Shown here in pieces: positions 7,367 to 11,893 of a DNA stretch of 11,893 nucleotides; position 1 is the first letter of the stretch; each line of letters starts with the position of its first letter. The stretch comes from an uncultured Roseburia sp. Its GTDB lineage: Bacteria; Bacillota; Clostridia; Lachnospirales; Lachnospiraceae. The stretch covers positions 1-11,893 of the forward strand of contig CAKRLC010000083.1 of the NCBI GenBank assembly GCA_934358955.1, written 5' to 3'. The notes under the pieces are model-generated. The model was not told where the DNA came from. It saw only the letters and a program-made list of their open reading frames with translations, and searched no databases. Both the position numbers and the translations under genes were made by a program.

Positions 7367-7804
7367 TCAAATCTCCTTTTCCAGATCAACTATTTTTTTC
7401 TTTATTTTTCCAAGAATACTTTCAAACATCACAAATTCTTCCACGGACAGCCCGGATGAGATCGCATGAAAAAAATGCTCCTGAGCAGCTCTGCCGTCAG
7501 CTACAACCGGATCACATTTTTCTGTTAGAAAAAGCCGGACAATTCTGCGGTCGGATGGATCGTCTTCGCGGATCAGATAACCGTCTTTTACAAGCTTTTC
7601 GGTGGTGACAGAGACAATGCCTTTTTTGATGCCGCGGATTTCACAGACATCTCGCGCAGTATTGAGTGATGGATTGTTTGCAAGAAATAAAATCAGGTCA
7701 AAAGCGCTCTGGTTTAAGCCATATTTTTTACAGACCGAGGTGCAGAAAGACTCATACACATGGCCAGTTTTTTGTGTAATTGTTAAAAAATCACTTGGAA
7801 ACAT
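7367..7804 (-). CDS. MarR-family transcriptional regulator
   Basis: I choose ATG 7804 (145 residues) because GGGAGG (7811-7816) sits ideally upstream; the longer frame from 7885 lacks a ribosome binding site and adds an unrelated hydrophobic extension. The winged helix-turn-helix covers about residues 29-98, with the recognition helix near KKGIVSVTTEKLVKDGYL and the wing REDDPSDRRIVRLFLT (79-94), which is typical of MarR. The flanking helices make the dimer interface. Four cysteines (21, 25, 54, 97) leave open a redox-sensing role, but no known redox pattern is clear. It is the first gene of an operon with the TSUP exporter and probably represses it through the palindrome at 7909-7924 downstream of their promoter. 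The ligand is unknown. Confidence 0.92.
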   Translation of the reverse strand: MFPSDFLTITQKTGHVYESFCTSVCKKYGLNQSAFDLILFLANNPSLNTARDVCEIRGIKKGIVSVTTEKLVKDGYLIREDDPSDRRIVRLFLTEKCDPVVADGRAAQEHFFHAISSGLSVEEFVMFESILGKIKKKIVDLEKEI

Positions 7805-7908
7805 GAAAAACCTCCCTATAAATTTCCAATAAAAAGAAAGAGTACAGAAATAAAACGCAAAATTTATGAACAGTACAAGCTTCATTCTGTTGGAAAATAC
7901 ACTATGAA

Positions 7909-7964
7909 AGTTTAAAATTAAACTATCTAAAATTGAATTATATATAGTCTCATAAGAATGTCAA
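7909..7964 (-). promoter_or_regulatory. marR-TSUP promoter with palindromic operator
   Basis: On the minus strand a perfect TTGACA (7959-7964) and a perfect TATAAT (7937-7942) are 16 bp apart. Transcription should begin near 7930. The perfect palindrome AGTTTAA-AA-TTAAACT (7909-7924) lies at about +6 to +21, where a bound MarR dimer would block RNA polymerase. The remaining leader to ATG 7804 is about 125 nt and I see no clear structure in it. Confidence 0.75.
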
Positions 7965-8010
7965 TGTACTTTATAAAAAATTTAGAAAGTGAAAGAGCTG
8001 CCCCGGTAAA

Positions 8011-8061
8011 ACGCTGTTGCTTTGCGGCGTAAGAAAATTCATATTCTTTTCACTGGTGAAA
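8011..8061 (+). promoter_or_regulatory. Hairpin and TTTCAC-TG-GTGAAA palindrome upstream of the CBS gene
   Basis: ACGCTG (8011-8016) can pair with CGGCGT (8025-8030) around an 8-nt loop. A perfect 14-nt palindrome TTTCAC-TG-GTGAAA follows at 8048-8061. A further GTGAAA half-site lies at 7989-7994. The palindrome is about 55 bp upstream of the predicted -10, a position typical of an activator site. No regulator can be named. Confidence 0.4.
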
Positions 8062-8115
8062 GCAAATGAATGATGCTAAAATAAAAGGGACGATCAAAAA
8101 AGGATTTTCAACTTG

Positions 8116-8121
8116 TATAAT
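8116..8121 (+). promoter_or_regulatory. -10 element for the CBS-HAD operon
   Basis: A perfect TATAAT is directly preceded by TG. No good -35 is seen at 16-18 bp, which would fit a promoter that needs an activator. The leader to ATG 8189 would be about 60 nt. Confidence 0.45.
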
Positions 8122-8188
8122 AAAGCAGAGATTATTTTTTGAGAAGCCTGCGATACAGCTGGAATTTAACAAAGGAGAAACATTTTTT

Positions 8189-8611
8189 ATGAATATATTA
8201 TTTTTTCTGACACCAAAAGAAGAGGTGGCGCATGTGGATGAGGATGATACATTGCGCCAGGTGCTTGAAAAAGTCGAACACCACGGATATTCCGCGATCC
8301 CACTTTTGGGGCGGGATGGAAGATACATAGGAACGATCACAGAAGGAGATCTGCTTTGGGCAATGCGGGAAAAGGATTTCCCGGATTTATACCGGATGGA
8401 GAAAATCCGGATCACAGATCTGAAAAGACGGAGGGATAACGAAGCTGTAAAAATCTCAGAATCAATGGAAAATTTATTTGAAAAAATTACAAATCAGAAT
8501 TTTGTACCGGTTGTAGATGATAAGGGTGTTTTTATTGGAATTGTTACCAGAAAAGATGTCCTGCTTTATCTTGCGGGAAAAATCCAAAGAATAGAAGAAA
8601 ATGGAAAATAA
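8189..8611 (+). CDS. Stand-alone double CBS-domain protein, CbpB/DarB-like
   Basis: The start at 8189 follows AAAGGAG (8171-8177) and gives 140 residues made almost wholly of a CBS pair: CBS1 about 7-60 (VAHVDEDDTL ... GYSAIPLLGRDGRYIGTITEGDLL) and CBS2 about 76-130 (NFVPVVDDKGVFIGIVTRKDVL). CBS pairs fold into a Bateman module that binds adenosine-type ligands. The size, the VAHV opening and the GYxAIPLL segment resemble Bacillus DarB (YkuL) and Listeria CbpB, which bind c-di-AMP and act on the stringent response enzyme Rel and on other partners. That resemblance is from memory, so ligand and partner are inferred. It is the first gene of an operon with the HAD phosphatase 17 bases downstream, which hints at linked nucleotide or phosphate-ester metabolism. 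Confidence 0.88.
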   Translation: MNILFFLTPKEEVAHVDEDDTLRQVLEKVEHHGYSAIPLLGRDGRYIGTITEGDLLWAMREKDFPDLYRMEKIRITDLKRRRDNEAVKISESMENLFEKITNQNFVPVVDDKGVFIGIVTRKDVLLYLAGKIQRIEENGK

Positions 8612-8628
8612 AAGGATAATGAGATAAA

Positions 8629-9318
8629 ATGTTTGATAAAAAACAACGAAGACTAAGAGTCAAATGTCTGGTGTTAGATCACGACGATACGGTTGTAAAA
8701 AGTACACCGGAGATTAATTTCCCTGCATTTTTGCAATCATTAAAGGACCTGCGAGGCACGACAATGAGCTATGAGCAATTTGTGGAGTATAATTTCAGGC
8801 CTGGATTTTATGAGCTGTGCGAGGACATTCTTCATTATACACCGGAGGAAATCCGCTATCAGGAGGCAATCTGGCAGAAGGCAGCAGCAGAAACGATCCC
8901 GGATGTGTATGAGGGGTTGCCGGAGATATTAAACCGCTATGTGAACAATGGAGGAAAAATATGTGTTTCTTCCCATTCTATGAAGAAAACAATTTTACGG
9001 GACTACATGGCGGCAGAACTCCCGGAACCGGAATTGGTTTTTGACTGGGCGTGCCCGGAAGGAAAAAGAAAACCACACCCGTATGCGCTCACGGAGACTA
9101 TGCGTATTTTGGAATTAAAACCGGAGGAACTTTTGATGGTAGATGACTTAAAGCCAGGCTATGATATGGCGAAGGCCTGCTCTGTCCCATTTGCCTGTGC
9201 AGGATGGTCCGATAACCAGATCCCGGTTGTGCGTGAATACATGCAAAAATATTGTGATTATTATCTGCACAGCACAAGTGAATTAGAGAACATCCTTTAT
9301 GAAGATGCTGTGATTTAA
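8629..9318 (+). CDS. HAD-superfamily hydrolase, phosphoglycolate phosphatase-like
   Basis: This 229-residue cytoplasmic enzyme has all four HAD motifs. Motif I is LDHDDT with the nucleophile Asp17, Asp19 and Thr21. Motif II is the serine in CVSSHS (114/115). Motif III is a lysine in GKRKPHP (148 likely). Motif IV is MVDDLKPG (Asp172/Asp173). A helical C1-type cap lies between motifs I and II (about 25-95), as in phosphoglycolate phosphatase and beta-phosphoglucomutase. These enzymes hydrolyse small phosphate esters; the substrate cannot be told from sequence. Its ribosome binding site is weak (AAGGATAATGAG before ATAAAATG) and it lies 17 bases after the CBS gene, so it depends on that transcript. 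It ends just before a convergent terminator. Confidence 0.88.
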   Translation: MFDKKQRRLRVKCLVLDHDDTVVKSTPEINFPAFLQSLKDLRGTTMSYEQFVEYNFRPGFYELCEDILHYTPEEIRYQEAIWQKAAAETIPDVYEGLPEILNRYVNNGGKICVSSHSMKKTILRDYMAAELPEPELVFDWACPEGKRKPHPYALTETMRILELKPEELLMVDDLKPGYDMAKACSVPFACAGWSDNQIPVVREYMQKYCDYYLHSTSELENILYEDAVI

Positions 9319-9321
9319 GAA

Positions 9322-9370
9322 AAAGAGACTGTTACAGGAATAAAAATGAAGTTCCTGCAACAGTCTCTTT
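9322..9370. terminator. Convergent terminator, HAD gene and sulP
   Basis: The stem AAAGAGACTGTT-A-CAGGAA / TTCCTG-C-AACAGTCTCTTT has 12 and 6 paired bases around a single A-C mismatch, with an 11-nt loop. Followed on the minus strand it runs into CTCTTTTTCTT, a better U-tract than the plus-strand TTTAGG, so it probably serves both genes and sulP best. Confidence 0.85.
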
Positions 9371-9404
9371 AGGTTTTGGCTTTAGCCAGTTTTTTGAAAG
9401 TATA

Positions 9405-11051
9405 TTATTTTACGAGAGCCTCCGCATAGTCAAGGGCGTCGACGATATTTTCATGGAAATTTTCTTTTCCGACCAGATCGATAAAGCCATCTTTTTGCAT
9501 AACTTTCATTGGCTGCTCATTGACATGGGAGAAAATCAGGGTAATATTTTTCTTTTTTGCACGTCCGGCTAATTCACGTAAGGATTTCATGGCGCTTGCA
9601 TCAATGGCAGGTACACTTCTCATACGGATCACGACTGCCTTGGTATGGTGATTGCTGTTGATATTTAAAATCTGGTCAGCGGCAGCAAAAAACATTGGTC
9701 CGGAAATCTCAAAGACACTGATAGAGTGTGGAATATCACGAAGCTTTTCTGCCTCACCCGGTGTGATGTCTGGGGCATCTGCATATTTCCATGCTTTAAT
9801 ATCTGCTGTTTCTGCCATACGTTTCATAAATAACAAAGCAGCGAGTACAACACCAATCTCAATTGCAACAACGAGATCAAAGAAGACTGTCAAAAAGAAG
9901 GTAGCAACTAAAACGATAATATCACTTTTTGGTGCTGTTTTGCACAGGCGGAAGAATGATGTCCAGTCCGCCATATTTGCGGCAACAACCAAAAGCACGG
10001 CAGCAAGTGTTGTCATTGGGATCAGTGCTGCAAGCGGCATTAAAACCAAAAGAATAATCGTTAAAGTGATGCAGTGGACGATACCTGCAATCGGGGTACG
10101 ACCGCCATTGCGGACATTAGCTGCGGTTCTTGCAATGGCACCTGTGGCAGGGATTCCACCGAAGAGACCGGAGAAAATATTTCCAAGTCCCTGACCAATC
10201 AATTCAGCATTAGATTTGTGGGTATCACCGATCATTCCATCTGAAACAACAGCGGAGAGAAGGGATTCAATACCTGCTAAAATAGCAATCGTAAATGCAG
10301 GGGAAAGCATCTGCTGTACCAGTTTCATGGAAAGCGCAGGAACATGGAAGCTTGGGAATGCAGAGTTCAATTCACCATAAACACTTCCAATCGTATTGAC
10401 AGGAAGCTTTGCAAAATAAACAATCGCAGTTGTAATAATGATCGCGATCAAAGATCCCGGAATCTTGTCGGTTACTTTTGGCCAGACAAGCATGATCACG
10501 ATAGCAACGATACCGATGGCAGCAGCTGTTATGTTGATCGTAGTAATATGCTTTACATAAGCGATTACTTTGTCTAAAAATTCAGAAGGAACAGATTCTA
10601 TCTGCAGACCAAGAAAATCTTTGATCTGACCGACAAATAAGGTGACGGCGATTCCGCAGGTAAAACCGGTTGTGATCGTATAAGGAATATACTTGATCAG
10701 GGAACCAAAACGGCAAAGCCCCATAATGACAAGGATAATACCGGCAAGAAGGGTTGCAACGATCAGACCATCTGTGCCATAATCTGTAACGATACCATAA
10801 ATAATGACAACGAATGCGGCGGTTGGGCCTCCAATCTGTACACGGCTACCACCGAAAAAGGAGATAAAAAATCCGGCGATAATTGCAGTATAAAGACCCT
10901 GCTCAGGTCCGACTCCGGATGCGATCGCAAGTGCGATGGAAAGTGGAAGGGCAATAATTGCAACAATGATACCGGAAATGATGTCCTTGATCAGCTGTTC
11001 TTTGTTATAAGTCTTCATGACGTCAAACAATTTTGGACGTAATTCATTCAT
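9405..11051 (-). CDS. SulP (SLC26-like) anion permease with C-terminal STAS domain
   Basis: This 548-residue protein has the full SulP layout: a cytoplasmic N-terminus, about 14 helical membrane segments (roughly 24-410) and a STAS domain (about 443-546). Family motifs include ALPLSIALAIASGVGPEQGL (34-53), the FFGGSRVQIGGPTAAF segment (65-80) and GLGNIFSGLFGGIPATGAIA (288-307). The STAS domain has the anti-sigma-antagonist-like loop VPAIDASAMKSL (480-491), including Asp484 and Ser486. SulP proteins carry sulfate, bicarbonate, dicarboxylates or other anions, often with Na+ or H+. The substrate is uncertain; a carbonic anhydrase in the same window makes bicarbonate worth considering, but the two genes are not in one operon. 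The start has an AAAGGAAA ribosome binding site. It is a single-gene unit with its own promoter and terminator. Confidence 0.93.
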   Translation of the reverse strand: MNELRPKLFDVMKTYNKEQLIKDIISGIIVAIIALPLSIALAIASGVGPEQGLYTAIIAGFFISFFGGSRVQIGGPTAAFVVIIYGIVTDYGTDGLIVATLLAGIILVIMGLCRFGSLIKYIPYTITTGFTCGIAVTLFVGQIKDFLGLQIESVPSEFLDKVIAYVKHITTINITAAAIGIVAIVIMLVWPKVTDKIPGSLIAIIITTAIVYFAKLPVNTIGSVYGELNSAFPSFHVPALSMKLVQQMLSPAFTIAILAGIESLLSAVVSDGMIGDTHKSNAELIGQGLGNIFSGLFGGIPATGAIARTAANVRNGGRTPIAGIVHCITLTIILLVLMPLAALIPMTTLAAVLLVVAANMADWTSFFRLCKTAPKSDIIVLVATFFLTVFFDLVVAIEIGVVLAALLFMKRMAETADIKAWKYADAPDITPGEAEKLRDIPHSISVFEISGPMFFAAADQILNINSNHHTKAVVIRMRSVPAIDASAMKSLRELAGRAKKKNITLIFSHVNEQPMKVMQKDGFIDLVGKENFHENIVDALDYAEALVK

Positions 11052-11126
11052 GAGAGTGTTTCCTTTCTGCTAAAATAAAAAAAGTATATAAATAATCTAA
11101 AAAAAATATAAACAATGCAGTTTAAA

Positions 11127-11155
11127 ATTTTATCATTGTAGAATCTCTATTTCAA
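11127..11155 (-). promoter_or_regulatory. sulP promoter (extended -10)
   Basis: On the minus strand TTGAAA (11150-11155) is 17 bp from TAAAAT (11127-11132), and TGA immediately before it gives an extended -10. The 10-nt palindrome TAAAATTTTA (11123-11132) overlaps the -10. The sequence running through it, AATTTTAAACT, also occurs in the marR operator. Confidence 0.65.
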
Positions 11156-11184
11156 GGGAGTTTCCGGGGAAAATAGCCAGATTT

Positions 11185-11204
11185 ATGTATTTCTTGGAAT
11201 ACAT
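11185..11204. promoter_or_regulatory. Inverted repeat between sulP and the Rrf2 gene
   Basis: The repeat ATGTATT-TCTTGG-AATACAT (7 + 6 + 7, arms perfect) lies about 30 bp upstream of the sulP -35 and about 85 bp upstream of the Rrf2-gene -35. It is a plausible operator for either gene; the protein that binds it is unknown. The rest of this 302-bp intergenic region, apart from the two promoters, shows nothing definite. Confidence 0.4.
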
Positions 11205-11289
11205 GGAAATGATTCTTAAAAAAATTTTGATATCGTGTATTTTACAGGAAAGGGAAGGCATTTGATGAAAGGGTTAAAATTAAATCCTA

Positions 11290-11318
11290 TTGACATAGTA
11301 TGAATAGGGGAATATACT
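11290..11318 (+). promoter_or_regulatory. Promoter of the Rrf2-family gene
   Basis: A perfect TTGACA (11290-11295), a 17-bp spacer and TATACT (11313-11318, 5 of 6) make a strong sigma-A promoter. An AGTAT / ATACT inverted repeat (11298-11302 and 11314-11318) spans the spacer and -10. TACTGT recurs at 11315-11320 and 11324-11329. These are possible autoregulation sites, since Rrf2 regulators commonly bind their own promoters. Confidence 0.7.
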
Positions 11319-11353
11319 GTTAGTACTGTGAAAGGAACGAGAGGATTTTAGCT

Positions 11354-11788
11354 ATGAAAGTGTCGACAAAAGGAAGATATGCATTACGTTTAATGTTAGA
11401 TCTTGCAATTAATAATACAGGTGATCCGATCAGTCTGAAGGATATTGCAAGAAGACAGGGAATTTCAGATAAATATTTGGAACAGATTATTTCTGTATTG
11501 AATAAGGCAAAGTATGTAAAGAGTATCCGAGGAGCACAGGGTGGTTATATTCTGACGAAGCAGCCAAAGGATTATACAGTCGGAATGATTTTAAGACTGA
11601 CAGAAGGAAGTCTTGCGCCGGTTGCCTGTGTGGAAGAGAATGAATCCTGTGATAAGATCAGAGACTGTGCAACGGCTTTGGTATGGCATAGGATAAATGA
11701 TGCAATCAATGATGTAGTAGATCATCTGACCCTTCAGGATCTTGTTGATTACGAACAAAAAGACTGCGCCGACGACTATGTGATCTAA
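11354..11788 (+). CDS. Rrf2-family transcriptional regulator (IscR/CymR-like)
   Basis: This 144-residue protein starts MKVSTKGRYALRLMLDLA, the classic Rrf2 opening. The winged helix-turn-helix covers about 1-85, with the recognition region SDKYLEQIISVLNKAKYVKS and the wing RGAQGGYIL (59-67). Three cysteines at 92, 99 and 105 (spacing C-X6-C-X5-C) lie where IscR has its Fe-S ligands (C-X5-C-X5-C), so an iron-sulfur or redox-sensing role is likely but not proven. The body and the LAPV segment also resemble Bacillus CymR, the cysteine-metabolism repressor, which lacks those cysteines. It has its own strong promoter and a GAGAGGA ribosome binding site. A large terminator follows directly, so it is not co-transcribed with a nifS/iscS gene, unlike many clostridial iscR genes. 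Confidence 0.93.
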   Translation: MKVSTKGRYALRLMLDLAINNTGDPISLKDIARRQGISDKYLEQIISVLNKAKYVKSIRGAQGGYILTKQPKDYTVGMILRLTEGSLAPVACVEENESCDKIRDCATALVWHRINDAINDVVDHLTLQDLVDYEQKDCADDYVI

Positions 11789-11801
11789 GCATTGAGCAGT
11801 G

Positions 11802-11864
11802 CAGCAAAAAACAAAAAGACAATTTGTCTGCTTGCAGGCAAAATTGTCTTTTTGTTTTTTGCTG
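11802..11864 (+). terminator. Very long terminator hairpin after the Rrf2 gene
   Basis: A 30-nt arm (11802-11831) pairs with a 31-nt arm (11834-11864) with one bulged T and one G-T pair. The core is GACAATTT...AAATTGTC, flanked by CAAAAA / TTTTTG runs. The plus-strand tail TTTTTGTTTTTT acts as U-tract; the near symmetry suggests activity on both strands. Confidence 0.88.
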
Positions 11865-11883
11865 TAGGGCGAAAGCCCGACAG
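11862..11883 (+). other. GNRA-tetraloop hairpin at the window end
   Basis: GGGC-GAAA-GCCC (11867-11878) is a textbook GNRA tetraloop stem. It is extended by CTGT / ACAG (11862-11865 with 11880-11883) across one A-G mismatch. Its outer arm shares three bases with the end of the terminator hairpin, so the two cannot both be complete. It may be the start of a structured RNA or an intergenic repeat element continuing past the window; nothing more can be said. Confidence 0.5.
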
Positions 11884-11893
11884 TGAGAGAAAT

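Larger units (their letters stand above)
7805..8188. other. Divergent intergenic region marR / CBS gene
   Basis: These 384 bases hold the marR leader, operator and promoter on the minus side. On the CBS side they hold a GC-rich block (7997-8030), a palindrome (8048-8061) and a -10 element (8116-8121). The upstream ATG at 8066 gives a 41-residue extension of the CBS frame that has no ribosome binding site and does not look like protein; I reject it. Confidence 0.7.

Noticed and set aside
7805..7885. N-terminal extension of MarR to ATG 7885
   Set aside because: There is no ribosome binding site, the extension is not MarR-like, and ATG 7804 has GGGAGG at good spacing.
8066..8188. N-terminal extension of the CBS protein, or a small gene of its own
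   Set aside because: No ribosome binding site is seen and a TATAAT lies inside it, so it is probably upstream of or within the untranslated leader.
9652..10194. Plus-strand open frame inside sulP
   Set aside because: It is a shadow of the SulP membrane region in another frame, with no ribosome binding site and no recognisable domain.

Overview
The window looks like chromosomal DNA of a Gram-positive anaerobe of the Clostridia, most likely a gut Lachnospiraceae. The reasons are the moderate-to-low GC content, strong AGGAG-type ribosome binding sites, consensus sigma-A promoters, a surface protein with an Asn/Gly-rich linker and a TGD-type C-terminal anchor, and a clostridial Rrf2/IscR-type regulator. 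This is inferred from protein style, not from a database match. I see no phage, transposon, tRNA, rRNA or CRISPR array.

Layout, left to right. (1) The 3' part of a GNAT acetyltransferase that resembles streptothricin acetyltransferases (1-455, +). (2) An ApbE-type FAD:protein FMN transferase lipoprotein (528-1544, -). (3) A 315-bp AT-rich region with a promoter and two inverted 17-nt operator-like sites. (4) A 1316-residue secreted, wall- or membrane-anchored surface protein (1860-5810, +) with three Shr/DUF1533-like repeats, a B-repeat-like domain, a probable beta-helix, a Cys-pair module, a 42-nt tandem repeat linker and a non-canonical VQTGD sorting tail. It is followed by an 18-bp terminator hairpin. 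(5) A gamma-carbonic anhydrase family protein (6037-6522, +). (6) A marR-TSUP exporter operon (7804 down to 6596, -) with a near-perfect promoter and a perfect palindrome just downstream of it. (7) A two-gene operon of a stand-alone double-CBS protein, resembling c-di-AMP binding CbpB/DarB, and a HAD phosphatase (8189-9318, +). (8) A SulP anion permease with a C-terminal STAS domain (9405-11051, -). (9) An Rrf2-family regulator with three clustered cysteines (11354-11788, +), closed by a very long terminator hairpin and a GNRA tetraloop hairpin at the window edge.

How the parts may fit together. Apart from marR-TSUP and CBS-HAD, the genes are single transcription units separated by convergent terminators. 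Three products concern small anions or CO2: the gamma-CA, the TSUP exporter and the SulP permease. An Rrf2 regulator, a family that includes both CymR (cysteine metabolism) and IscR (Fe-S), is divergent from sulP. A loose sulfur/anion theme is possible but not proven. The least ordinary parts are the surface protein with its operator pair, the palindrome-controlled MarR operon, whose 11-nt half-site recurs at the sulP promoter, and the palindromes upstream of the CBS gene. I see no clear, wholly new multi-gene system.
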